A DNA stretch of 64,000 nt from Melampsora larici-populina 98AG31 (lineage: Eukaryota; Basidiomycota; Pucciniomycetes; Pucciniales; Melampsoraceae): contig NW_006768766.1 in NCBI RefSeq assembly GCF_000204055.1, positions 900,706-964,705 on the forward strand, read 5' to 3'. Each line of letters starts with the position of its first letter. The first letter of the stretch is position 1. Below, one piece after another: positions 24,046-34,614 of the stretch. Both the position numbers and the translations under genes were made by a program. The notes under the pieces are model-generated. The model did not search any database, was not told the origin of the DNA, and worked only from the letters and a program-made list of their open reading frames with translations.

Positions 24046-25496
24046 TTATGTGTTTGAGTCATTTACAATCAATGTGAAGGGCGCGCTTGATGGATAGGCA
24101 GCCCAGAATATTTGACCTTTGTGTTCATTAAGGAACCAGCCATTGCGATCTCTGGACGTGTAAGGAGGAGGAAAGCCATCTGCCAAGAAAATACAAGCTG
24201 ACGAACCGAACTTGTACCGCTTATGAGGGTGTTCTATAAGAATTGAACGTTTAGAATGGGGTCTCAGCTAAATTGATATCGGCCTTTTGAAATATTTGTA
24301 CCAGTGTCCTCATCATCCATAGAGATTGCAAAGCGCCGTTTCCTGGCGCTGAGCACCAAAGTTTGACAAGAATTGTCCAAAGTGACAGGACCGGGCAACG
24401 CCAACCTGTTACGCTTGTAAGGTGGTACTATAAATAGAAAAAGATCAGAAGAGGTGATCTGAGGCAGAACTAAAGTGTTATATGCGTACCGCTGTCGTCA
24501 TCGTCCATAATCACCGAGAAGCAACGTTTCCTGGTTAACTGAGGAGACTGGTTTGAAGCGCAGTGAGCGTAAGGTTGAGGTGTTCGGGGGGTGATCTCTG
24601 GGGTGATTTCACTTGACACCTCCGAGCTTGTGATAGTTGTCGAGCAGGTGGAAGTCGAAGCAGATGGGGAGATAAGGTAAAGCTGATCAGAAGTTGAACA
24701 CTGCATGGTATGACAATGAGCGTAAGGTCAAGGTGCTCGGGGGGCAAGCTGTATGACAATTTGTTGCGTAGGCGGGCTAGACTCGTGCGCTGGGAGTGCC
24801 TGCCTTGGACAGGAAGGCGTAGGCGAACGACGATGTATTTCTCGGGCTAGCTGAATCCAATTCTGTTCTCCGGAGGCGTCCTGGGGTGTCACATCTGTTG
24901 AGACCTGAGAGCTTTCAATTGTTGTGAAGCGGGCGGGAGTTGAAAGAGGGGGAGAATCCTCGTTAAAATGGTTATAGTACCCACGGAATGTGGGAGTCAC
25001 AAGAGGGCCGGAGTAAATGCTCATGGGACTGAATTGAGTTGAAGGCGGACTGGATTCAACGCTTGTGGGACTGATTGGAGTCGAAGGTGGGCCGGAGGTA
25101 GGGGCCAACAGAGGAAGAGACGTGTGTGAAGTCACGGGTAGACCATAGACACTGGAAAAAGGAAGGTAAGTCGGGGTGACCAGGGAGGAGGTATCAATGC
25201 TGATGTAGGTGATCGGAGTTGAGGGGTGGGCAAAGCTAGTGGCCGACGAAAAACTGGAAGTGTGGGGAGGTGACGTTGATGAAAGGCCGATTGAGACAGA
25301 TGGGTCAAACCCATCTCTAGATCGGTGAAATTTGTTGGCTGCCACGGCTGTAAAGTATAAAAATAGGAACGGATGATAAGCAAATAGTGAAAATGAGATA
25401 GGGAAGATACTGAGTTCACTGACCAAGCCACGTTTTGGCTTTGGTAGCACACTTCTTGAAATAAGAGAGACTTGATTTGATTCTGATAAGCTTCAT
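24046..25496 (-). CDS. cargo gene A: Ser/Pro-rich protein with duplicated exons
   Basis: Five exons' worth of frame resolve into four segments with correct phases: 25496-25424 (MKLIRIKSSLSYFKKCATKA), 25347-24490, 24427-24302 and 24233-24046. The product is about 414 residues. Segment 2 is Ser/Thr/Pro-rich (SSPPSTQFSPMSIYSGPLVT) and carries one in-frame TGA at 24728-24730. The next parts are homologous modules: LTRKRCFSVIMDDDDSG, then PPYKRNRLALPGP plus ARKRRFAISMDDEDTG, then HPHKRYKFGSSACIF. The first two end at the same splice position. The C-terminus is FTLIVNDSNT. No known domain. The TGA means it is either decayed or the stop is read through. Confidence 0.55.
24560..24745. repeat. direct repeat CCCCCCGA-CACCT-ACCTTACGCTCA inside gene A
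   Basis: About 30 bases are duplicated 150 bases apart (near 24565 and 24715). In the gene A frame they encode PRTPQPYAHC and PRAP-stop-PYAHC. The TGA therefore replaces a sense codon present in the sister copy. Confidence 0.65.
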
Positions 25497-25538
25497 GATA
25501 TTGACAGGAGGTAAGTGAAAAGCTAAAAGCAAGTTGGG

Positions 25539-25865
25539 ATGTTCTGGTTGGGAAAGCAGAGTTGGAAAGGCCAGTATAAGTACCTCACAGGCTCCTCCAA
25601 CAAGGCAAGACAATACATCAGAAAGGATCATCTTATCGGAGATGCAAGCTTACCGATTCATGAACCTATACACATTCTGGCGATGAAAGAAGTCTTGAAG
25701 TACAATGGTGAACATGTCCAGAATGAATTTAAAATGGATGGAGCCAGGGTTAAGCATGTTAGAGTGAGTCTAAAGCGAACAGTTGACGATTTGACGGTGG
25801 CCCAAGTAAATCTCAAAGGAACAGTGGCAGCGGTTTTGAATCTGGTATTTCCGCGGGCAGCTTGA
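25539..25865 (+). CDS. possible small protein, 108 codons
   Basis: An open frame from ATG 25539 with ordinary composition (NEFKMDGARVKHVRVSLKRT near the end), opposite in direction to gene A and beginning 42 bases from its start. No domain, no intron and no paralogue in the window. A competing minus-strand frame covers the same bases, so this is weakly supported. Confidence 0.25.
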   Translation: MFWLGKQSWKGQYKYLTGSSNKARQYIRKDHLIGDASLPIHEPIHILAMKEVLKYNGEHVQNEFKMDGARVKHVRVSLKRTVDDLTVAQVNLKGTVAAVLNLVFPRAA

Positions 25866-25869
25866 GTTG

Positions 25870-27065
25870 GTATTGCTATTGTCTTGGAGTTTGACATTGA
25901 GGTAAATAAATCGTAGAGTTCTTTAAAATTCGTGTTCTGAAAACTTCTCCTTTGATAAATCTGTTTTGTTTTGATCAAACACTGGGACTATTCTCAACGG
26001 TACGGATCTAAATTTTAAAACCTCTGGCAAACCAACACTCATCTCAACGGTACAGAATTTCAACAGCTAACGTATGTGATACTATTTTAAGTGCGCGCGT
26101 ATATCTGTGTACATGGCACAGCACACTCCAGTATCAATTTGACATATGTATAACAAACTCGGTCCTAGTAGAATGGCATGTTGATCATGGGCATAACAAA
26201 GGTTGATTTCGGATTGTGCAAATCACAATTGTAATCCGAAGTTTGAATTAAGTAACTCTGCATATGGGTTTAACTAAGAATGATACAATGGCTTAAGGAG
26301 TCTAGGAGTTTTATTTTATTGAAAAGAAGTACTGAACACCAATGATTAATGTTAATCATTGTCGAGTTGATGACGGAAATGATATCTTTGCTGTCCCAGG
26401 ACAGACATGGATGGATGTCTGTTCATGTTTGATTGGCGCGTGGTCCAAGGCTAGCAAGGAACTTGTAGTCCAAATTCCTGTTTGCCAATAACTGCATCAG
26501 ATCGTCCAAATGGTAGAACGATTTAGTTCTGCATGCTGGCATTGTTCTTAATGTAGTTTTCCTGTTGACCAAAATTTGGAGACTTCTAACAAGAAGATTG
26601 TATCAAATGATTTCTAGTAGTAGTACGTAAACAATTTTAGGAAGATTAACATAAAACAAATCTAGAGGATGAGAGTGAGTTTGATGAAGATTGGATTGAA
26701 CCACATGGAAAGAATTTGGAATCGAAACAAATTGAGAAAGTAACTAAGAGTCAATTGATTATGGAAAATTTGAAGAAAAAAAGTCATTTCTATAGATAGT
26801 AACAAAAAAATGTAGCCAGAATTAGAAAAAGAAGAAAAACCCCGGATGGACAAAACTGAAATCAAGTTAAGATCAAAAGGAGTAGAAGGATATACAGCAG
26901 AAAGAATCATTAAAAAGATTGTATGTATCAGTTGAAAGTAAACCAATTGATCAGATGATCTCAAATTCAATTATTGAAAAAAATAGTACTCAAACAGTTT
27001 GTTTTCCTTTTCTTTGCGGTATATGATATATACTTATGAGAGTATGAAGGTTGAATGTTAAAGAA
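25870..27065. other. AT-rich stretch inside the giant element
   Basis: The phrase CTCAACGGTAC occurs twice (near 25993 and 26043). Around 26655-26760 the plus strand reads ESEFDEDWIEPHGKNLES in an otherwise broken frame, perhaps a relic of an acidic protein. No intact gene. Confidence 0.3.
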
Positions 27066-27069
27066 AAAA

Positions 27070-28749
27070 TCAAGAGGTTTCTGGTAGCTGAAGCCATGCA
27101 GCGCGGGCAAGCAACGGGGATAAATCATACTCTTCGGCAGACAGTTGAAGACCCAAGACGGCCACTCTTGAGACGTGTTGCTTCATGAACCGCTGGTCAA
27201 GCAAACTGTTTGGAAATCCCTTGGGAGGACTTGAAAGGTAATCCGTGTTCTCTAGAGCAGCGTAAGGTCCACGGTTGAGAGCTTTGGCGGCTGAAGTCTG
27301 AGTCTGGTCGCTTTGCTGCTCTTTGATGTGCAGCTCGTCCAATTGATGGAGGAATGTGTCAAGGTCCTGATGCCTCCAAAGCCTTCGTTTTCGATATGGC
27401 TTACCAGCGGTATCAACTTCATCTTCAGAATGAACTGATCTCTCCGACAAGATCTCACGGAGGGCCTTGTTTTCCGGGTAAAAAGTCTTGAGAGCATTTT
27501 TTCAAAGCTGACAAACCTAGAGAAACCATCCAGAATAGACGTTGAATCAGCCTACTGACAAAAGAAGACAAGTAATTCAATGAAGATGACTGACCCGCTT
27601 TTGTGAATCCCTCCGGCGATTTTTTTCTTTGCGTGCCTCCTGTTCTTGAGCTTGCTTCCCGTTATCCTCGTCCTTCTTACGGCACTGGTTCGCATATTCG
27701 CGTGCCTTGGTAGTGAACCACCGGTCAAGAACTTGTCGCATATTTTTTGATGTGACCTGATTGATATCAACGTCATAATCGTCGGCATCACCCCTCTTGT
27801 AGCACTTTTCCCACTCTTGGGTAATGAGTGCAGCAACTGCTTCGTTCCATTTGGACTTGATAGAGTCGGTCCAATTGTAGGTAAATCGCACAAACCCCGA
27901 AAGAGCCAATGTTGCTTCACAAGTGGAAGCAACTGTTGTTGAATAACGAACACCCGAGTTCCTCAGGGCGACTAGAGAGCTAAATTTAACAGGTGGAATT
28001 GCCGAGATAGCTACCTCAGCCGCGTGGTCAGCAACTTTGGCAAGCTGGGCATTCTGGGCGCGTGGATGTTTGAAAAGGTAGTGACGGCAAGCTTCTTTCA
28101 TGCTTCTATCAACAATGCGCCAACGGTCTGCTTTCCGTTGGTCCCAAGTAGAATATTCCTTGTCAGATGGGGGCGCGGGAAGCAATCGATTGCCCTTGCG
28201 GCCTTTACCTTTCCGAACGATCCCAAGGAGCAGGTTATTGTAGTTATGGATTGCAATTGTGAGTCTTTTGTACTGAGTGCACTCTAAAGGTGTCTTAGCA
28301 AGCTTCTCAAAACGGACCGCGTCGTGCCTGGCAAGGGTCTTTTGAGCTCGGCGTGCAGATTGGCGGTTCTGATACTTGCGGCTTTCAGCCAAATCAAAAT
28401 CACCATCAACGTCGGATACATCCGTATCTTGGTCTTGTTCATCGTCATCTGCCTCGTCATCCTTCTCTGCCTCATCCTCCTGGTCTTCCTCGTCGATCTC
28501 CATCACCTCGTCTTCGTTCATAGACTCGTCTTCGTCCATAGGCTCGTCTTCGCTCATGGCCTCTTGTTGATTCATTGCCTCTTCTTCTCTTGTCAAATCG
28601 ACATCTGCTGTCTGATTGCGTGGATGTCGAACTCTGGCTGAGAGATGAGAGTCAAGTCAATGACATCAGTTAAGAATGTTCACCCCATGTCAGAGATTCG
28701 CAAACTTACGCATATCAGCCACAGACGTTGTAGCGGACGCCATTGTCAT
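27070..28749 (-). CDS. cargo gene B: acidic, basic-tailed conserved protein
   Basis: Exons 28749-28710, 28637-27595 and 27486-27070 join in phase to about 499 residues. The N-terminus is very acidic (DEPMDEDESMNEDEVMEIDE). A basic region follows (KYQNRQSARRAQKTLARHDA), then a tryptophan-containing core (YNWTDSIKSKWNEAVAALIT) and a Lys/Arg-rich helix (KEKNRRRDSQKR). The last exon has RKRRLWRHQDLDTFLHQLDE. Core and last exon are mirrored in gene D (TSSWNKTMLVFLMKHW; WRSQEFADLLHVLDEL), including the intron position, so B and D are paralogues. The family has no name I know. Upstream gene C is in the same frame, separated only by a TGA 36 bases away, so the start at 28749 may be internal to a longer protein. 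Confidence 0.7.
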
Positions 28750-28785
28750 GGGATATTGACGACTAGATGCAGCTTCAATTGTGGC

Positions 28786-31700
28786 TCAATGGTTGGCTGG
28801 TGGGTGGTTAGCTGAAGAGGATGTCCCTGAGGCGCGGCTGTTTTGAGATGGCGTGCCTCCTTGGCTTTGCTGGTATCCAGCGGAGCATATAGACATCCTG
28901 GATGATGGGCGAACATGAGAACCCGATGTCGCTACTGTTGGCTGGGGTTGGTGTTGTTGGAAAGCTGGGCAAATCATTTGGCTCTGGGTCTGAGATGGTC
29001 TTGATGGTTCATCAATAGAAGGTACGTTAAAAAATTGAGGGGGTACTGGATTTGCCAAAGGTGTAATGAAGTTAGAAACGGGATTCCCCCCGAACTCAAA
29101 TTGAAATCCATCCCACGAATTCACATTGGCATTTTGAGGTGCTGGAGGGGGGGCATGGACAAAGGCATGCGCGTTTGGAGGATTGGGTAACTGCGAAGTA
29201 TGATCTCTAGTTTGATCCTCGCTGAGTGGCTGGGGTAAATGGGAATGGTAGGTTGGAGTATAATTTTGAGCTCGCTCATCATGGTGAATGCGGCTATGGG
29301 TGGTCTGAGCGTAATGTCGGGCGTCGTCATAGACTTGATTGCCTCGCGGAAGACCGGGCTGGATTTGATTGAGACTCACATGACACTCTTGATGCTTTGG
29401 AATGCCTTTTGGACGTGATATAAATTCTTGTTGTACGTTCAAAGCAGGAAGATGATTAGACTGTGATGCATGCGGTCGAAAGTAGCCAGACGGGCTCGAA
29501 TTAGGAACAGCACTGTAGCAACTGAGCGGATGGTCTCCATTTAAAGGAGGAGGTCCGATATTTTGCCTTGTGGAGTCTTGAGGATATGCAAGTGAGGGAT
29601 CGTCAAATTGATTAGAAAACAAAGGTGCCGAATTAGATGCAAAAGCCTGCGTTGAGCTGTGGTGATCTCGAGTTGTATTTTGAACGTGACTATATATTTG
29701 AGAATCTCCACAACGCTGGTTTCCCGTGTCCTGACGGCCATCGAGGCCAATTTCACGTAGATCTGGTCTATTATTGGATTGTTGTAAATGATTGGCTGAG
29801 GAACACAACTACGTGTCATCAGTAAAAGATAATCACCCTGCCTCAGAAATTAGAGAGCTTACACAAAGACCAAGAGGGTATCGCAAGTGGCGGATGTTCA
29901 TAATTAGATGTGGCTGCATGTCGAGGATTACGTTGAAAATCATTTGCTGAACATGAGGACATCCTTGATGATCGGCGGCTTGGACAGGGACTTGGTGAGT
30001 TTCGCTGACTTTCAGAAGCATATAGGATAGGTGCGGGTCGATGATAGATTGAGGTTTGGCCGCTTTCAAGACTTGGTTGATTTTTCTGACTCTCAGAAGA
30101 ATAGACAGACGTCCTTGAGGGGGGCCGTGGTTGAGAGTGTGATGTCAAACTTGCGGAATGGAATTGATATTGCTGAGAGATGTTGCTCTGGGCCTGCGGT
30201 GGTCTTAAATGATTGGCTGAGGAACAAACCTACGTATCATCAGTAAAAAATAATCACCCTGCCTCAGAAATTAGAAAGCTTACACGAAGACCGAGAGGGT
30301 ATTGCAAGTGGCGGATGTTCATAATTAGATGTGGCTGCACGTCGAGGATTATGTTGAAAATCATTTGCTGAACATGAGGACATCCTTGAGGATTGGCGGC
30401 TTGGACATGGACTTGGTGAGTTTCGCCGACTTTCTGAAGAATATAAGCCAGGTACAGGTAGATAATTGATCGAGGATTGGCCGCTTTCACCAGGACTTGA
30501 TTGATTTTTATCATGAGCAGTGTTCAAAGACATTTCGACATGTTCTTGGTTTGATGGCGAAGATTTGTGGCTACTTCTGATCAATTGAGACTCTGGTGAC
30601 AGAATCTGATTTGGCCACGCACCAGCTGAAGGAGACCCGTCGAAGTGAGACTCAGATCGTTGAAGGTGATTACAGATGCTCGCATCATGAACAAGGCTGG
30701 ACAAAGTTTGATTACTATCTTGCCTGTGAGGAGGAGGTCCGTTATTGCTGTTTATTAAGCCATGAGAATATCGATGTGATGTCTTGAAGGCTTTGTTAGC
30801 ATACTTGAGAGGGGGATTGGGTGTAAATTGTTTGGGTGACGCGCCATGGGTGGAATGTTGGTTTCCTTGTGTCGATTCTTGAGAGTCCGCACTTGATGAA
30901 TGGGATGTATGACTAGTGTGTTCAGGTGTTGTGTTGACCGGTACATTGGGTGATGGCGTGCTGGAGGTAGTGTGGGTTGCATCAGAAACTCTAGCCTGAT
31001 CCTCAAAGTAGTTATCTGATGAGTGCAACTTTCCAAACGAAGAATTTTGAGCTTGCTCATGCGCAAGATTGGCGGAGATGGTATCATTGGTCTTCATTTC
31101 AAGTCGAGGATCAATTCAAGCCTCATTGTATGCGGGTTCAAATCGTCCAACTGGATCAACGCGAGTGTCATGTTGCATCAAGATTTGCGGCAGTGATGGA
31201 GAATTATTGGGCGAGATGGAGGAGATAAGTGGTCGAAGGGGTTGTGGAGAGAAAATCTTGGAAGAGGTTTGGTTGCTGAAGTAAGACGACGGCGTACGAG
31301 AACGCTTACGGTCGGTCCCGTCGATCTCGTGCGATAAGGGCAGGCGTTTTCGAGGAACAATTGGTCTGGCAAGGAGTGACATTGAAGGGCCAGGTTGAGA
31401 CGACTGTTGGCCGTTTGTGCCGTTGGATGGTTGACGCTGACGCTTGTGCTGTTTTTCCTCATCGCCGTCTGGTGAATGAGAACACTTTCAAGGAACGATA
31501 TTGGACCCCAGGCGGGGGCTGTCGTAGTAAGGGACCGACAAGGAAAAAACGGCCGAGTGATGATCTTTGGATAGATGGTAAGGTAGCTTGGCGATTGAAT
31601 ATCGTGCGCTTGGAAGAGTCGGAGCTCCCGGCGTGACGAGGGAGGGGTTATAGACAGAGTCAAGTTGCGACTCTGACCCTAAAGGGCCTTCGTTGGCGAG

Positions 31701-32028
31701 ATGTCGAGGTGAAGTGACCATTTGTTCAAGGTCTTCAAAGAGGTCCGAAAGTGTCTCATGTTCGTTACCGTGACCTGTGTAAAATCAAAGTCGGAAGTTC
31801 CAGTTAGTGAGTTACCAAAAAATCGGATACAACACAAAAATCGAACATGATATAGATGAACCTTTTGAGGTATAACTGATGGGAGATTCCACGAGTTGAC
31901 CTGGACCTGAGTACCAATTCAAGATCAGACCAAGCGCGTATACAAAAAGTTTGTGAACGGACACTGACCAGTTATCAACGTCGGAATCATCTGCGTTTCA
32001 AACGCGGAATCGCTTGGATTGCTGTGAC
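28786..32028 (-). CDS. cargo gene C: large Gln/Ser/Pro-rich protein with repeated exons
   Basis: Short exons 32028-31969 and 31906-31862 join a long exon from 31774, all in phase 1 and each starting GTC. The long exon reads on with TGA codons at 31488-31490 and 31116-31118 but no shift (basic KRQRQPSNGTNGQQSSQPGP between them). Two tandem copies of a 421-bp exon-plus-intron unit follow (from about 29786 and 30207), each encoding SSRMSSCSANDFQ-NPR and YEHPPLAIPS. The last exon (29808-28786) begins CSSANHLQQ and repeats SSRMSICSAGYQQ. It ends at TGA 28786, after which the frame continues into gene B. The composition suggests a disordered protein. The 5' end is uncertain. Confidence 0.5.
29786..30500. 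repeat. 421-bp tandem duplication (exon plus intron)
   Basis: The block around AATGATTGGCTGAGGAAC is repeated with an offset of 421 bases, including the intron and its splice signals, with about 90% identity over the first 250 bases. Confidence 0.85.
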
Positions 32029-32755
32029 CTAGAAACAGCCACGTGTTTGACAGGAGATCAGAAGACTGAAGACATTATGGATTTGCAACTGATGTCGAAA
32101 TGACTGACTATGATTCATGGAAGTGAGAGAAGTGGATCCTAGTGGGGCTGTGGAATTGCGGATGACGGAGGGGCAGCAGAAATGTTAATGTTGAGGTATA
32201 AACAACGGTCAGAGGTGAAAAAGAGAATGTAGGAGAATGTGCTATGTGCCGGACATGCAATCTTGAAGATGAAGGAAAAGACAAGGTTGACGATGAAATT
32301 GAAAAAGAGTTGACGTTGAGATTGGTCAACAGTGTAGCAAGTATGTATGTAGAGATATAAGGGCTGTACTCTCACAAAAGGAAAACTCACATCCTCTTGA
32401 CGAGCACAGTCAATGATAATCATCGGACCTTTGCTCTTTGAGACGATTGTCTGGGCCTTTGATCATCAGAAAGATGGTGATGAGAGCTGACAAGGGGTGC
32501 TCCGACGCTGGTATCTGCCTTCAGAAAACAATGCGCTTCCATTTAATTCTCTCATCTGACAAAACGGTATGCCTGTTTGTTCACCCCCTGCCTTCGATCG
32601 TGTTTTCTGTGTATTGATGAAGCCTCACAATTCCCTTTTAACATTTCACCCGTTGATCGTAAGAAATTGACTTTCGATCTACTTTACAGTTTGACTTCGG
32701 GGTTGCTCTCCAAAAAAGTTCTATTGTTCCTCTAACAGCTTCTCGTTTTGTGGTG
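32029..32755. other. 5' region of gene C, no separate gene seen
   Basis: A candidate first exon (32415-32383, MIIIDCARQED) is followed by a GTGAGT donor, but I could not join it in phase to the 32028 exon. Otherwise this is the divergent promoter interval between genes C and D. Confidence 0.3.
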
Positions 32756-32759
32756 TAGT

Positions 32760-33015
32760 CTTCCCTCCTGAAGAAGGCCTCTTAATCAGGTTAACTGCTA
32801 CCATACTTACCAACCTATTTGTTTTCCTGGAGAAGACCTCTTGAACATTTTTTTTCTCTCAAAAGTAGCCTTTGGTCACTCTGACTTTCCCGGAGAAGGT
32901 CTCTTATTTTGCTGGAGAAGGTCTCTTATTTCGCTGGAGAAGACCTCTTGAACTTTTTTCTCTCTCAACAGTAGCCTTTGGTCACTCTGACTTTCCTGGA
33001 GAGGGTCTTTCAAAA
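32760..33015. repeat. GGAGAAG(A/G)(C/T)CTCTT repeats, ~107-bp unit, upstream of gene D
   Basis: The phrase GAAGACCTCTTGAAC followed by TTTTCTCTCAA, AGTAGCCTTTGGTCACTC and GACTTTCC occurs twice, 107 bases apart (32829 and 32936). The shorter motif CTGGAGAAGGTCTCTTATTT is repeated between them. The cluster ends about 80 bases before the gene D start codon, so it may be a promoter element array. Confidence 0.8.
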
Positions 33016-33097
33016 TTTCCTGATCATCTCATCATCCAAAAGCACAAAAATAATGCTCTCTTCCGAACGTGAGTTGATGACAATGCTTCATTAACAC

Positions 33098-34132
33098 ATG
33101 CCTACTTCTGCGCATCCTGCTCATCATCTCTCTTTGATTGTGGCACAAGCTTTACTCGATCAACCGATGTACTTTGCAAACGGGCTCGGAGTCAAATCAT
33201 TGAAAGCGCAAAACAGAGAAGTGGCTAAGTGGTTACCTGCACGCAACTCGAGCTCTTATCAGGCTATGGTCGACTACCTGAAATTTATGCTTGGAGCTAT
33301 CGGCCCTCGCGCACTCTATCCTGCCAGTCCAGATCCATCTGAGCTCCGTTTGCTCCCACAAGTCTCTTTAGAAACCATTCTAGCCGATCAGAGTGTTTTT
33401 TGTGGAACTCTTCCGCCGCCTACGCTTTCGGATCAAACAGAAAACCTCTTACCCCGGCAAGACCCCTGTTGGTTCACGTACAGGAGGGTTTTTCTCAACG
33501 ATCTCGCTTGGTATCGTATACCTCGTGCCACCCTAGCTTGGGAGTCTCCTGCGACATCTTCTTGGAACAAGACGATGCTTGTGTTCTTGATGAAGCACTG
33601 GCGATGGGCAAATGCACGCGGTGCATTCAATCGGTATTCTGTCGATACCAAATATTCCACCGATGCAATTTGTCGAGCTGTCATGGAGAGATGGATGCAT
33701 GGAAGAGTTAAAGAAGATGAAAAATATCGTAACCAAAAGAAGAAGAGCCAGAGACGAGCTGCAGTAGGTGACCACTCCTAACAGATTCCTGTCTTGTACA
33801 CAAACACTGACATATCCTTTAAGCTTTTTCGTTACCGCGTGGATGCTTTAGACGAGTTTTGCAAAGCAGAAGATAGAGAGCTTCTCTCCACCGCACTGAG
33901 CTTACTTCCAAGCGCTGACTGTTGCTCTGATACTGAGGACGACGGACCTGGGAGAACACGCGCCATAGGCATGGTTTGGAGGAGCCAGGAATTTGCCGAC
34001 CTCCTGCATGTCCTTGATGAGCTTTCATTTCAACAACAAAAGGCATTGCACGGGGCTAGGTGGGGGGCCAGGCGGCTTGAAATGCGCAGATCTCCCGCAA
34101 CTCAGATCTCATGTCACGGTAAAGCTCCCTGA
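33098..34132 (+). CDS. cargo gene D: paralogue of gene B
   Basis: Exons 33098-33763 and 33824-34132 (GTAGGT...TTTAAG intron, phase 0) give 324 residues. The N-terminus has an AKWLPARNSSSYQAMVDYLK segment. The core (SSWNKTMLVFLMKHWRWANA) aligns in position with gene B's KSKWNEAVAAL region. A basic helix (RNQKKKSQRRAA) ends exon 1, as in B. Exon 2 has a small acidic patch (CCSDTEDD) and WRSQEFADLLHVLDELSFQQ, as in B's last exon. It lacks B's long acidic N-terminus. It is the only larger cargo gene on the plus strand. Function unknown; conserved intron position and order make it a real gene family. Confidence 0.7.
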
Positions 34133-34614
34133 AACCTTCCATTAAATTGTTACAAACCTACTTGGAAGGAGGCTTTCGGGGAAAGCCAGAAACAGTTGCT
34201 GACTCAAAAGCCTGCCAGCCCAATGCTTGCTTTGTTGATATCCAAAATACGTGCTTCACTTGTTTCGTCTTCATGAGGTTACAACGCTCATGATGCAAAT
34301 CCTAATTCTCATTAGTCAAGCCTTTACTAGATGATTTCTCAATTCTTCATTATTCTGACGTGGTAATTGCATTGAATGGATCCAATTTATTTACTTAGAT
34401 GTAGATTAGGTATAACTTTGGAACAAATTTATAAAACAAATGAAAAATCAATGGGAATTTTGAGAACTACAATTGAATCATGAAGGTTTACGTGGTTGAT
34501 ATCGAGGTTTAATTCCTTTGACACTATACCACTACAATGACTATCGCTATGACTACCTTTTCAGACTCTACAAGTCAAGCACATAGCAATTGACAGATAA
34601 ATTATACGACATCT
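34133..34614. other. interval between gene D and the transposase, contains a decayed exon copy
   Basis: At 34345-34385 the sequence CATTATTCTGACGTGG is a diverged copy of the transposase's last exon region at 34657-34695 (CATCATTCCGACGCGG). The two genes converge here. Confidence 0.45.
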
